A stretch of DNA of 64,000 nucleotides from Nymphaea colorata (GCF_008831285.2 NC_045144.1:7182176-7246175), one strand, 5' to 3'. Positions 24,371 through 36,825 are shown, counted from the first letter of the stretch. Numbers and translations are program-made. The notes: generated from the letters alone by a model not told the origin.

Positions 24371-25589
24371 CGCCATACTAGCTGACGTACATTAGACCCA
24401 CTTTATAAGCTTTCACTGGGTCGATGGCGGCTTCTGTGGCTCAATAAGAAAACATGATCAGGTAGGCTTAATTGCTTCTATAAACGTGCCATATTTAATG
24501 CTATGAATGCAAGAGAATGCTATAAAAGGGTGGCAGGGAATCAAGCAACAAGAAACATATACAAAAATCCAAGAATCTGTCAGCTCTGCCATGACAATGT
24601 GGAGACCCACAATGGCAGAAGTAATCAATATAACATCACATTTTCCCATATATGGTTCAAAGCATAAATTAGAACCACCCACCATATTTGCTCAAATTTA
24701 CATGTTCAAAACTATGCTTCCCTAATCCCTACTGAGTTTTAGAATGAGGGCAAAAAGGGGATTGACTTGGCCCTCAACAGGGAGGATGATCTAGCTCATC
24801 AACTTACAACTAGGGCTGCACACGAGTCGAAACTTAGTGTTGATGCTGGTAATTCCACTCGAGCCTGCTTTAACTTAAGCAAGGAGTTAATATTAGGGCT
24901 GGGCAACTGACCACACAGTCCCACAAAATAATCTTCATGTTTATTATTTTTTTACTTAGTTTATTGATCTATATTACTGAATCATATTACATGCTTACTT
25001 ATATATTCAAATTAATTATTTTTTGTCACTGTCAAAATTATTTAGGCAACAATTTTTTTTATTAACGTAGAAAGTTATGCAAGAAAGTCTCGTTTGCAAA
25101 ATTGGATGCATCTCTCATGTTTTCATCCGAAGAGTCACATAGTAATTTTTTTTTTACTGAATTGGCAGTTTAACTTATCAGGTAAATTCAAGGACCTTCT
25201 TGGTCAACCTTGGAAAAAATTAGTTGCATTTTTAGGTGGCATTCAATTACTGGTCTATTTTCTGTTTAATCAGATTTTGTAGACAAGAGGGTAAGATTCA
25301 AACTGATCGGATTTGGATAATTGTCTCAAAATCGGTAATTTTTATGAGAAACATCGTTCATTTTCTCCAGTTCCACATCCTCTAAAACTTTGAACTCTAT
25401 TCTTTAGAAATAGTTTTGCATGAATTCCTCGAACACTAAGTTCCAAAAAAGCATACAGTAACCTTGTTTTCCAATGCCCACGAAGTGATATCATTGTTTA
25501 GCATTTGATGAATAAATGGTGTCATATCAATTTATAGTGGATTTGATATGTGATTGAAATCAATGCATACTCCAACACTCAACAGTGCT
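24371..25589. other. Intergenic stretch without a recognised gene
   Basis: A short TAGGGCTGCACACGAGTCGA sequence at about 24,812 looks like the end of the GAGCTCGAGCT element family seen at 38,936. The rest is AT-rich and shows no gene. Confidence 0.45.
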
Positions 25590-25597
25590 ATGATTAG

Positions 25598-25843
25598 TAA
25601 GGGTGGGCGCGCCGGCTCGGCCCGATTGGGGGCGGGTCTGGGCTAAGAAAAACCTGGCCTAGGCCGGGCTCGATAGGTCGGCCCGGCCCGTTTAGATTAA
25701 AAAAATGTTTTTTAAATTTTTTTTGTTTTAATAATATATATTAATAAATATATTTTATATTTAAAAAATTATTTAATAATTTAAAAATTATTTTTTAAGT
25801 TTAAATGGGCTGTGGGCCCGGCCCGACCCAATGCCCACCCTTA
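25598..25843. mobile_element. GGCCCGGCCC-type hAT MITE with perfect target duplication
   Basis: A perfect 8-bp duplication ATGATTAG lies at 25,590-25,597 and 25,844-25,851. The terminal inverted repeat is TAAGGGTGGGC against GCCCACCCTTA (11 of 11). GC-rich sub-terminal parts (CGGCCCGGCCCG) flank an AT-rich core. The element is 246 bp. The perfect borders show a relatively recent insertion and define the family. Confidence 0.9.
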
Positions 25844-26629
25844 ATGATTAGGTTCAAGGGGCGTAGTATAGTATAGCTGGTTGAATTAAGTGTCATGCTG
25901 GCAATGCATTTGTCATTGGATTCTTGTGAGTGTTACTCTTCTGGACTGCAACGGTAGTTTGTGTAGTACTTGAGTTGAACGATGCATCATAGGACCATAG
26001 TTGGTGAACCCAATGATTCGAGTAAGATCGGCATCATTCACCTACTGTGTCACAGATTAAGACTCAAGCGACCTACACCAAGACTCGGCCAATACTGGGC
26101 TGACTCGGCCGAGTTAGGTACAGTTTAAGTTTTGGTGATATAAAATTAAATTAATGCTCAAAATTGTTTTTGATTTAGTATTTCTTCTAGAATTAGTATG
26201 AAAAGCAGGGAGATATATATTGGAGGGTGGACCATTTGTTGGAGTCTTTTTCTTTTTCGGCAATTCTCCATGGTCGGTTGAGCCATCAGTGACCTCCCAA
26301 CAACGGCAAACACTGCATGATCAATGGACTTTTATGCCAAATAATGTGAAATCTATTTTTGAACTCAATCGGCGGGCTTGTCAATTCATTGAATCAGTCA
26401 ATTAGCCAAAATAAAAAAAAACCATTTTTTTAAAATAAAAAAAATAAATACCAACTTTAAACAATATCTTAAAACAATTGAAAACTATAATTAAAAACCA
26501 ACTCATGGCACATTTGATTTGGCTACCAAATAAAATATGTATGTTGTTGTTCTGTGCCAAGTGAAAACAGCCAATCGCCGCTAAAACTTTCTCCATCACG
26601 AAAAAAAGAAAAGAGAAAAAGGAAGCCAC

Positions 26630-26800
26630 GACCAGTGGTGGAGCCAAAAATTTTTGGTTAAGGGGCACCTTAACTTTAAATTTCAAATTTGAAGGGGCAC
26701 TCATATATAAAAATGAAGTTTCTATATATAAATAAAATAAAAATTTATGGGCTGGTGTGAGCTAGAATGTAGCTCCGCCACCACTTGACAGAGTAGCTCC
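26630..26800. mobile_element. GTGGTGGAGCC-type element, eroded
   Basis: CAGTGGTGGAGCCAAAAATTTTT on the left and GTAGCTCCGCCACCACTTG on the right are inverted matches. TAGCTCCGCCAC recurs at 26,792 just beyond, so either a second end or a local duplication is present. It is related by its ends to the GGGGCGGAGCC family. Confidence 0.6.
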
Positions 26801-28457
26801 GCCACGGCTTGATGGCGGCCTATAACAACTTTCAATGATTCCATCAAGATCATCCTCCATACTTTCCCAAGAAGGTACAATTTTTTTTTCAATGTATTTA
26901 TTATATATTTAGACCTAAAAGAGTGTATGCATCTTGTAAAATTCAGAACGACCTGAAAATTTTGCTGTTTCATTTGGTTTTATGCATAAAACAAAACTAA
27001 CGTGACAAGTTTCATATCACTTTCTAGTCAGTTTACATGTACTTTAAAAAAGCTAAGAACCAAGATGACTAATAATTCATACATGGGATTGTAAATCTAT
27101 AAAGAGCATTTATGTACCTCGGATACATAAGAAACAAAATAACCAATAAGAATATACATGAGATTATAAACTCATAAGGGCATTTGTTTGCCTCAAATTT
27201 GAGATCCAAGATGATCTGATATCACTAAAGGTCTCTTTGAGGTCAGATTCTCCATCTTCAAACACACCTTGAGACTTATTAGGTCCAATAATTCAGACCT
27301 AAACCATCTTGACATTGTGATTAAGGGGCACTTGATAGAATCATGGAATTTTAGAATCAAAATGCTCGTTTTTAAGAAATTAAAATTATTAAACAAACAT
27401 GGTATTTTGTTTCCTGAACTAGGAAACTAAAACTTGGAATTTTAATTCCATTCTAGTTTGAGGAAGAATTATGCTTATGAAATTTCCATTCCAACCCATC
27501 AAATTCCCCTTTACATTCCACCCTTATGAGAATAAATGTGTTAATCACGCGTTGAATCCAAGTCAGAATGTTGAATTTTGTTATCATATTGAATGGTTAA
27601 AACCAGATTTTTGTCAAACTTGAGTTTTCATTCCATCCAGTTTTGATGACACCCAAACACTCAGAAAACATTATTTTTAAAGATAAAACCAGGTTTTGGC
27701 ATGTCATCGAAACGGGACCTCATGAGGCGTAACATAATTGGTCGAGCTGAGGTGGGTGTAAAAAGCGATTGCATTCATATGAGTTCACTTTTCTGGATTG
27801 TAAACAGTATGATCATGACACTCTATTTGACGAGCATATTCTACCCAACTCAGGTCTTGATTCAGCCTAAAAAACTAATTAGGCTTGAGCATCTGGCCAA
27901 CCCAAGTTCGTGTCAAGCCTAATGTGACACTTGAAACCCAAGCTCGAGCCTGGCCTTGTTAAAATAAAAAATATATTTTTAACATAAAATAATACATAAT
28001 TAATATATATATATATATAATATTAAAAAAACTTTATCTAAAGCCCGATGGCGGCATTAGTCCATGCCCTACGTAAAATTAAGAGAACATTCAGGTTTTT
28101 TTTTTGTTTTTGTTTTTGTTTTTTAATCTACTTAGGAGGAATTTGCCTAACTAGAGTGAGCTTGTCAATCAAACCGCATACAAAAAAAAAAAGAAAAACC
28201 CTACATGTAATCTAACATGGAGTCGAATGTGACAAAAATTTTCGTCATTTTTAGCTATACCAAATCCGATTTTGCAGGAGAGGAGATCTAAAGATCTGCC
28301 TAACCCCCAGCTTTGTCAATCGAAAAGACCTATATGATCTGACATCTCATAGGTTCAACTGTCCTCGGAATCCAACCCTGTTTACGTCTCCGCAGAAATT
28401 GCTCGAGTCTAAAAAGAAAGAGTCTGCTGGTCATCCCTCGAGAAGGTTCACAGAAGC
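26801..28457. other. Intergenic stretch without a recognised gene
   Basis: The DNA is AT-rich. A CCAAGCTCGAGCCTGGCC segment and a following AT core (about 27,840-28,050) resemble the GC-rich/AT-core element families but have no clear ends. A short T-rich tract lies near 28,098. Confidence 0.45.
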
Positions 28458-28682
28458 TCATACTTGCTCCCCTCTGCAGGACAGCAAACTTCCGATTCCT
28501 AGTTGAGGTGATCTCCCAAATGGCGTTTTACTGTCTGCCCACATTTGGCTCTGCAATTGAGAAAGATGCTCTAAAAAGCCATCTCCAGCGGCTGACCATG
28601 AAATCCAACCAAATCTTGTCTCCTTTTTTAGTGCAGTAGTGAAAGTCCATGGCTTGAAGGCTGAAAAGGTAATTCGCCGCAT
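28458..28682 (-). CDS. Orphan 74-residue ORF, possible exon or gene remnant
   Basis: On the minus strand it starts ATGCGGCGAATTACC and ends in SLLSCRGEQV. A plausible GTATGA donor follows GGGGAGCAA just before the stop. The composition is more balanced than the flanks (for example WISWSAAGDGFLEHL), which suggests a former coding exon. I do not recognise the family and find no convincing partner exon. Confidence 0.2.
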   Translation of the reverse strand: MRRITFSAFKPWTFTTALKKETRFGWISWSAAGDGFLEHLSQLQSQMWADSKTPFGRSPQLGIGSLLSCRGEQV

Positions 28683-29825
28683 CGTTTAAAGAGCTTTTCT
28701 TCCTCACATGGCCGCCATGGGAGAAGAAAACAAACTGCTAAATCTGCAAGAAGATTTCACCTTTCCACATTTAATAAAAAGGGTGCGCAGACAGACGCAC
28801 CCCACACTCACTTTCCATCATTAATTTGCTGATCACTTCTAGCAACCAATTTAAGCATGAATAAAAATAATGGTGCTTTTATTATTGATTATTAATGAAA
28901 TAATAAGAAATGATAGAAAGAAGAGTATAGCTGAAGTCAACAGACATTGAGAACACTTTTTTCTGGGGAAAGCAATCTTGGGGTTTGGTCCTTTACCCAT
29001 ACTAGGAATCTGTTCGACCATCAAAGCCTGCAGCAGATTTTGAAGATTAAAAAAGTTTTTGAAGAAGAGTTCATTAATAAAAGCTTGTTGGAAGAATAAA
29101 TTCTCCGAGAATCATGTCGATGGATGTAATTTGTAACTGCAAGTTGCTTCATATACCAAGGGAAATATTGAGAATCTCAGCATCTTCACAATGAAAACTC
29201 CCTTATCCATGGTATCTGCTGCAGAGTTCAGATGAAAACAACATAAAATTTTTTCAGACAGGCGGAGGAAAAAGAACCGCAGATAAACAGATGGTGGTCT
29301 GCGATTAACTAGCAACGAGATTGTAATTCCAGCCACAAAAGGAAAAGGTAGCTAAAAATTGCAGTGGTGAAAAATAGCAGAACATAACTTTTTGAAGGCC
29401 AAGAAACAATTGAACATAAAAAGAGAAAAAGAGAAAAGATTATGATGATTGGATCGCTGGTTACCTGAAGCAAAGAAGGATTCAACAATTTTGCTCAAAC
29501 AAAGACCATCAAACCATCAATTTTTTGCTGATCCTGTATCCCCACAGAATCTGGTTCACTCTTAAAAGTCCCAACATGAAAATAAGATGTATCCCTGTTT
29601 CAGTAGTTGGACAAATAGAATCATCCACCATGATCATCATTAGCAACAGAAAAACTACATTAAAAAAAGGATTTGGAAACACATATCATATGATACACCC
29701 TTTCCATGTATACCCATTCCCCCAATTACAAATACAACACCAAAATTCCCCACCAAATCGAAAGGTGCTAAGAGAGAGAGAGAGAGAGAGCCTAACCCTA
29801 GAATGAATAATATTGCCCAACTCAG

Positions 29826-30446
29826 TCATCCCCTGGACCTTCCCTGCTGACTGGCCGGCCCTGTTCCAGAGGAGGGAGCACCAGCCTTGCCGGGCACCGG
29901 CATCTGATACCCACCGGACATCCTCCCAGGCTGCTCGTACATTATTCCTCCTGGGTTCTGGCCTACCATCATAACCGGCATCCCACCATAAACGCCGGGG
30001 CCGCCGCCACCGTACCCATTCTGCACGGCGCCACCGCCTCCGTTGGGGCCGAGGTCCTTGCCGCCTTCCCCTCTCCCGAGGGAACTTTTCTCGCCCTCCA
30101 TCTCCCGAAACTTCTGGAGGTAAATCTTGAGAGGCTCGACGTAATCCTCGAAGCCGAGTGTCGTCATGGCCCAGAGGAGGTCGTCGCCGTTGATGGTCTT
30201 CCTCTTCTCCCTCTGGCACTTGTCCGACGCCTCCCCCGTGATGAAGCTGATGAACTCCGACACGCACTCCTGCACCGTCTCCTTCGCGTCCTTGGAGATC
30301 TTCGCGTTCGCCGGCAGCGCCTTCTTCATGATCCTGCTCACGTTCGCGATCGGTAGGAACCTGTCCTGCTCCCTCGGCGAGCACTCGCTCCCTCCCCCTC
30401 CGCCGCCCTGCCCTCCTCCTCCGGACTCGTTATCCGAATCCGCCAT
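29826..30446 (-). CDS. NF-YB: NF-YB, CCAAT-binding factor subunit B, non-LEC1 type (206 aa, intronless)
   Basis: NF-YB pairs with NF-YC through histone folds, recruits NF-YA and binds CCAAT boxes in nuclear promoters. Seen: a Gly-rich N-terminus with Asp/Ser (residues 1-22), then the conserved domain at about residues 24-118, beginning [20 protein letters not shown], with [51 protein letters not shown] and [12 protein letters not shown]. Residue 52 is Lys where LEC1/L1L proteins have their diagnostic Asp, so this is a non-LEC1 member. The tail is rich in Gly, Pro, Met and Gln ([18 protein letters not shown]). The start ATG is the first in frame with the domain and follows a CT-rich leader of about 200 bp. 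The coding part is GC-rich against its surroundings, as is usual for intronless plant NF-YB genes. Another long minus-strand frame across it is a shadow. Confidence 0.96.
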   Translation of the reverse strand: MADSDNESGGGGQGGGGGGSECSPREQDRFLPIANVSRIMKKALPANAKISKDAKETVQECVSEFISFITGEASDKCQREKRKTINGDDLLWAMTTLGFEDYVEPLKIYLQKFREMEGEKSSLGRGEGGKDLGPNGGGGAVQNGYGGGGPGVYGGMPVMMVGQNPGGIMYEQPGRMSGGYQMPVPGKAGAPSSGTGPASQQGRSRG

Positions 30447-30770
30447 CTCCCACCTGCGAACCGCCTCTGCCCGTCACCTCTCCTCCGCCACCACCACCAC
30501 CACTACCACCAAAAGCTACAGCAATTATCAATATACCCACCAAGCAGAAAAGTAAGCAAGCAACACAAGAGCTAGAGAAGAATTCTCCTCTCCACCCTGT
30601 TCTTCCTGTCTTCCTCTTGTTTTCTCTTCCTTTCCCACTATCTCCTTCCTTCCCTCCCTTGAATCTTAGCCATGGTGGTGAGAGATGGTCAGTTCCGTGC
30701 ACCAATTCTGGTGCTCGCCTCTGTGCGAGAGAGAGAGAGAGAGCGCGAGAGAGAAGAGAGAGGATGGGTG
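30447..30770 (-). promoter_or_regulatory. NF-YB leader/promoter region with CT/GA tracts
   Basis: Read on the minus strand, the region upstream of the ATG is strongly pyrimidine-rich, with GGTGGTGG repeats at 30,486-30,512 and an interrupted (CT)n run at 30,727-30,765. Such tracts are common in plant 5' UTRs and core promoters. I could not place a TATA box. Confidence 0.5.
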
Positions 30771-31316
30771 GGTATGGGACGTCGATCAGAGGGTAATATT
30801 GCGATCGGAGGTCGACGCGTGGGTTTTTTATGGCCGTTGGTCTTGTCGATAAAGTATGCGCCTCGTTGGACGGCCTCGTCGCCGTCGGATTTCTCCCACG
30901 AAAGAGCAATCTCCACCGTTCGTCTTTTAAATCAACGTGACTTGCTTTCCCTCTTTCTCACTCATCTATTTTTCTTTCGCGTTATTAATTTATTTCGTTA
31001 TCGATCAAGTATTTTATTAAGTAGGTTTTTTTTTTTTAACTGCTCACTCTTTTTTTGCCATAATTTCAAAGGCAGGCCTCGTATTTCCAAATACCGGTTT
31101 TTATTTTTTTTTACATACGTGTTTTGTATTATTAAGTAATTAAAATATTTAATGCCATAAAAATAATATGTTTGGTTAAAAATTGTAATAAATTTAATTT
31201 CACTGCCTTCATTGATTTTAGGGGGAGCCAGGGCTATACGTTCGACCCTACACTGCATCGCCATGTGGTAGAGGGTCATTAAATACACATAATGTATTGT
31301 TTGCTTCCCTTTCAAT

Positions 31317-31720
31317 TAGGGTTGTACAATAGCTGTGTCGAGCTTGAGCTTAGTTAGGTGGATCTTGACTCGGCTCAAAAAAACTCGAGCTTTTTGTGGC
31401 AAGCTCGAGCTCGACTCAACTCGACTACACAAAATCGAGTTCGAATTCGACTCGTTTAATCCATTTAACTCATTTATGCGTTAATTCGTTTAGCGTCAAC
31501 TCGTGTAAGCATTGACACAATATTCTATAAAGTACTGGTTTGCGAGTCGAATCGAGTATAAACGAATCAAGTTCCCGAAACTCGAACTGACTCGTATATC
31601 ATTTCAAGTATCTTTGTAAGTTCAAACTCAACTTGTTTATAAACGAGTCAAGCACGAGCTGAATTTTTTAGAGCGAGTTCAAGTCGAGTCCGAGTTGGCT
31701 CAGCTCGTTGTGCTTCAGTT
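31317..31720. mobile_element. GAGCTCGAGCT-type hAT-like element (copy a)
   Basis: It begins TAGGGTTGTACAATAGC followed by TCGAGCTTGAGC and ACTCGAGCTTTT. It carries the shared CACAAAATCGAG and CGTTTAATCCATTTAA words also seen at 49,660-49,710. It ends near GAGTTGGCTCAGCTCGTTGTGC. The right terminus is eroded. Confidence 0.7.
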
Positions 31721-33700
31721 CAGCCGATGGGCCCGTCAATACACAGACAAAAATACCCTTCATTAATGTCTTCCTCCTTCCATCATACTTTAGCTAGTGC
31801 TTGCATCAATATAAAGTCGTATCTACCCCTCATCAAGAGACTTCAACTGAGGTAAATGCCCTTCATTGTTAATGCCATCCATGGAGATAGTTAAAAAAAA
31901 AAAGAGGTAAAACTCTTTGAAACCTTCACGGAACCCTCTACGAAGCCTTAAATGTAACAATCCGATCCACACCAGACTCGAGCACTTGTGACTTGCTTTC
32001 TCTCTATTCTTTTTTCTCTTTATTTCATGTTATTAATTTATTTTGTTATTTAACCTTGATTTTATTAAGCAAGTCAGTTTAAGTGCGGACATTTTTGCCA
32101 TAATTTCAAAGAGATGCCTTGCATTTTCCTGTATAGGCCCCATTTTTTGAACAAACTCAAAGGGATTAAAAATTCGAGAGCAACTTTTGGTGCACAGAAT
32201 GGTAAAATTACCATGGAAAAAAATCGAACCTCGAGATATCCGACATTTTTGTGTGGGAATTTTTCCTGAAATCAATGAAAAATTTCATGTGTTTGATGTT
32301 GCCGAGAACGGTATGAACAAGGGGAAATTTCTTTGATGCACAGTATTTTTCTTGTACATCAAACGGAGCTTTAATGTTAAGGTATTTCACTTGTGACGGT
32401 AAAAGATGTAGTATTAAGTAGTTATGTATTTCTCCATCACAAGTACAATGTCCTAACAAATACCTTACTCCGTTAAAAATTACACCTAAATTCACTCTTA
32501 TTGTCTTAATTGGTTTTTCTGAATCCATTTTCATTTGGGCCGATGGGTCCGCCAATACAAAGACATAAATGCCCTTCATTAATGTCATCCTACTTTCATT
32601 GGGACTTCAACTAGTGCTTCCATCAATATAAAGACGTATCTACCCCTCAAAGTGAGATTTCAATAGACGTAAATGCCCTTTATTGTAATTTTTCACTATG
32701 TGCATTGATGAAATTTACGGTAGGTTAATTGTGATAATTTGGGTAAACAGAAGGTGTGTTTCATCCTACCACATACCTAAAAGCCGCACCCCTCTCCCAT
32801 CCTTTTCAAGGTAGAAAAAATTGCCCATGTTGGCGCACACCAGTTTTGCTATATGTGTACATTGTTATTTTGTTTATTTACATATAGACGCCGCTTAAAA
32901 TTTAAAATTTAAAATTTAAATTATTAGGCGTCCCTTAGACTGCACTAATGTTTGCAAGCCCCTCAAAGGCCATATGTTTTTTTTTGTTTTTTCAAATAGT
33001 TGGCAGTAGGTTTGCCAAAATTGCAGGGGCGCCATGGCCCACTTTTTTCTGCGAAGGGATTATAACCGACGACGGCATTAGTGACAAAAGAGTTTTAATG
33101 ACGCTTAAGGTTTCACCGAAGTTGATGAGGCAATCGAAAAAAAAAAAAAATTTCTCATAAAACATTGGCCTATATAAAGAGGAGAACAAGGACGCCGGTT
33201 CTAAATTTTTTTCTTTTTGCAGAAAACGGGCACTAATTTTATTAAAAATAACTAAAAAGCGGTTACTATGATCTGTTATCGTTTGCTGTGCTTTTTCAGC
33301 CGCATCTGTGAGAAGGCTCAATCACTTCACGATATCGCTAACTAATTAGTATTATGGTTGAATCATTACTATTATTGTTGAATAATTTATTTTCTATTTT
33401 CTTAAAACCATTAATCTAAATTTAATTTACAATAACTAAAAAAAAACCTCAAAAAGCACTTTTTCCAGGACTCTGTATCGGATGTGTCGATACGAATATA
33501 CGATCACGTTCCAAACTGAAATTGATCTTTTTCGCAATTCTTTTTCCATTTTTACAGTTTGAGACTTTTTTAATGAAAAACAATTAATTCATATTTTTCA
33601 ATATTCTAAGTAAACTGTTAATTAAAAAATAGCCGAGCCAAGTTATACCTAGGGGCCCTTTCAGGAAGCCGAGCATAGTTAGATTAGGGAGGCCTATGAG
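31721..33700. other. Intergenic stretch with an internal near-duplicate
   Basis: Two similar segments lie at about 31,722-31,870 and 32,537-32,690. Both contain GCCGATGGG, GTC(A/C)AATACA, AATGCCCTTCATTAATGTC, CATCAATATAAAG and CGTATCTACCCCTCA, so an old direct duplication about 815 bp apart is present. No gene was recognised. Confidence 0.55.
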
Positions 33701-33754
33701 CGGCTAAGTTGCTTGAGCATACTGTGTGTGGTGCGTGCACGCATGTGCCCGTAA

Positions 33755-33910
<156 letters not shown>

Positions 33911-34374
33911 TACTACCAAACTAATCAAAAAAATATATGAAGATTAGAAAGTTGAGATTAAGTTAGAAATGTAGAAGTTGTTTATTTTCAGGATCAAATA
34001 TTCCTCGAAGGAGACAAAGGGTTTCGACTTTTTCTTTCCTTTTCCTTTTTGAAGGCTAATTTGAACTAATAATTTGCTTTTTGTATGTATAACTTAATCT
34101 CTAGTCAATCTCCTATATATATATATATATATATAGAACGACCCTCTATTCAGGTCTCCTGGGGCAGCTTAATATAACTGGACCCAAGTGCACTGAGATC
34201 CAACATCTAAATTTAAAGTCTTAAATATGCCCCGGGTTTGTTCTAATTGCTGCTCAAATAATTGATACCCCACTTTAGAATTTTAAATGTTTTCTTGAAT
34301 GTCCCTCCCTTAATGAAAGATTGCTCATGGATTCATATGATTCTGCATAAAACAGATTGCATTTTCTCTTGGGA

Positions 34375-35175
34375 TGTGAATGGATCTGATCACATATACC
34401 CTTAACTGTATCTGCTTTTCCAGATATTAACGCTTTCCTATTTCAAACACAAACAAAGAAAAGTGATGTCCTAATCAGAATTTGAAATCTACTTTCACAA
34501 TTCTAATCTAAATTGTATATTCATATCTGAATCTGAATCCAAATTTTGCACCAAATTTGGTTGATTTTTAAAATGTGTGAGCATTTGGATCAGATACTTA
34601 TGTATATCTGAATCCAAATCCATTTGGATGTTATTTCTTAAATCCAAGTCTTATCTGATTTCTTAATCGGATACTAAATTTGTTTCCATATCCTATTTTC
34701 TCATATCAGTTCATTGTAGGAGCATCTCAATTTTCTCTTGGTGCACTTATATAAACCAACCAATTCAGAGTTGGTTTATATATATATATATATATATATA
34801 CCAACCAATTAAAAAAATTGAATCAAAAATCAATTTTTTTATCATTAATTTATCTTTATATCGCCAAAATTCATATTGTGGGCAACTCGGCCGAGTCAGC
34901 CGAGTCTTGGCTGAGTCTTGGTGTGGATCGCTTGAGTCCTAACCCATGACCCAGTGAGAGAACAATCCCAATCCGATTCAAACGACTCCGGAGTCGGATC
35001 ACCAGTTTGCCAACTATGCTATAAGAACATCAACAAATTAACTTTGAATTAGATGAGCCCTTTACCATATAAAATATATCGAATATTCACGTGTTCAAAT
35101 CTGAATTCGGATTCAAATATAAAAAGAGAAAATCTATACTTATGTCGGAATCTGATCCATTGGCATCCCTACTTG
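34375..35175. mobile_element. Two decayed ATGTCAACGGATCGG-type elements
   Basis: A first segment (about 34,375-34,730) begins GGGATGTGAATGGATCTGATC and carries ATACCCTTAACTGTATCTGCTTTT, nearly identical to the word at 54,388. A second, shortened segment (about 35,020-35,170) begins AAGAACATCAACAAATTAAC and ends CATTGGCATCCCTA. Between them, 34,880-34,990 contains ACTCGGCCGAGTCAGCCGAG, a repeat also seen at 26,090. Confidence 0.5.
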
Positions 35176-35312
35176 TCCTCATGTTTGAAGTATTCTAATA
35201 CTAAATGTGTTTCTATTCAACCAATTTGGTCATCAAAAGATATGGCCAAAAATTTTCCATCATTAGCGGAAACAACTTGAACCTAGACGGGTGAGGCACA
35301 CCTGGTTGGGCC

Positions 35313-35744
35313 TAAGGATGTCAACGGATCGGATTTGAATATGATATATCTTTGATTGTATCCTCTTTTTCGGATATTCACATATTCGGGTTTGAATTCA
35401 AATAAAGAAAAGCCATATCTGAATCCGAATCCAATCTTAATCTGATTTGTAAATTTACACCCGAATCTGAATTTTGAACTGGATTTTGCCAATTTTCAAA
35501 ATTTAATAGCATTAGATATAGGATATTTGTTTAAAAATGAATCCGATCTGAATCCAACCGGATATTTATGTATATCCGAATCAGATTGAATATTTATGTA
35601 TATCCAATCCGGATTCAAATCCGATCTGGTGCCATTTAAATCCGAATCTGATTGGATTTCTTAATCGTATACTAATTTTTTTTTCCATATCTGATTTTTT
35701 CGAATCGGATTGGTCCGATATCCTCAGATACATTAATGTCCCTA
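35313..35744. mobile_element. ATGTCAACGGATCGGATTTG-type hAT-like element (reference copy)
   Basis: The 8-bp flanks GTTGGGCC (35,305-35,312) and TTTGGGCC (35,745-35,752) differ at one base. The left end TAAGGATGTCAACGGATCGG faces the complement of CATTAATGTCCCTA. The 432-bp core is built from TCCGAATC and ATCCGAAT words. It is non-coding. The 8-bp duplication supports the hAT superfamily. Confidence 0.82.
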
Positions 35745-35754
35745 TTTGGGCCAA

Positions 35755-36000
35755 TGGATGGTAGCTAGGCCGCAAGTCATTGGTTCAATTCTGAGAGGCA
35801 CCGGCCCTCTTGAGACTAGGTGCGGATCCTGAAATTTTTCATTAAGGGTATCAGACTATAGTTTCAAAACAAAGGCCGAAATATAAATTTTGCAAAATTT
35901 TTATATAAAGTAAAATGTTTTTTTTTAATTTACATGTAAATTTTTTTGTCTAAATTTTAAAAAGGGGGAATGGCCCCTGCCAGCCCTCTTGAAGAGTCTG
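35755..36000. mobile_element. tRNA-like piece followed by an eroded GGGGCGGAG-type element
   Basis: ATGGTAGCTAGGCCGC followed by GGTTCAATTCTGAG resembles a Pol III A box and B box (about 35,758-35,795). Then TAGGTGCGGATCCTGAAATTTTTCA to GGCCCCTGCC (about 35,818-35,980) resembles the MITEs at 21,680 and 24,190, with the shared AATTTACATGTAAAT word. Confidence 0.4.
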
Positions 36001-36255
36001 TCTGGTTCTAGCTTTGTATTTAACATAAAAGAAAGGAAACACACTGAGTCTATGTTCTTGAATTTCATCACCAGAATGGCTTTGGTAAATTTTACTCATA
36101 TATAGCAAAAAGCCAAAGGACAGTAAAACATTGAATAGCAATACTTGATTTGAAAGCTTTGGATCCACAAAGGTGGACAAGAAGAACGACAAAGAACTCA
36201 GCCATTAAAAGAATGATCAACATCATAGAAAGTCTATATATATATATATGTGTAT

Positions 36256-36286
<31 letters not shown>

Positions 36287-36669
36287 ACCTATTGAGTTTT
36301 TTCGTTTTATATAGAGACCTTTCGCCATTGATTACTTCTTTCTGATTTGGTCATACTTAAAGCTTAATTCGACTAACTTTGATTTTCAGATTTATTCAAA
36401 AGTAAGGTGATAGAATAAGTTTTGGCGATTCATGCATATGAAAGAACTCAAGCTAAGGTTGTGTGACTGTTGAAATGAACCATATATATCACATCTACAT
36501 GGTTAGTTAAAGCAACATAATCCTAGCGTTACGAGGCATTTTATACCACGAATATTGGGTTCTTTGGAACAAAACGTTCCATGAATATATTCCAAAAAAT
36601 AGTCACGTTCTTAGGACACTACTTTTTGAAGAACAAGACATTTTTGTTGCAAAATGCCTTTATAGGCCT

Positions 36670-36800
36670 GAGGACTTAATATAGCTGGTCGGACTGACTG
36701 GCTTGTGAGAGTCTGTTCGTGGGTTCAATTCTAGTGGACTACAAAAAGTGGCAGCTGCTACTCTAGAGTTGAAGAAAGTAGCTATAACTTCACTCAATTC
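36670..36800 (+). mobile_element. tRNA-derived SINE-like segment
   Basis: TAGCTGGTCGGACTGACTGG (A-box-like) is followed about 45 bp later by GTGGGTTCAATTCTAGTGG (B-box-like), the layout of a Pol III promoter in tRNA-derived SINEs. No intact tRNA cloverleaf was found. Confidence 0.4.
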
Positions 36801-36825
36801 CCAATGCAGCTCTGGATAAGGCGTC

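Noticed and set aside
29686-30384. 232-residue minus-strand ORF over NF-YB
   Set aside because: It is the second frame of the GC-rich NF-YB exon; only the 206-residue frame carries the conserved NF-YB domain.
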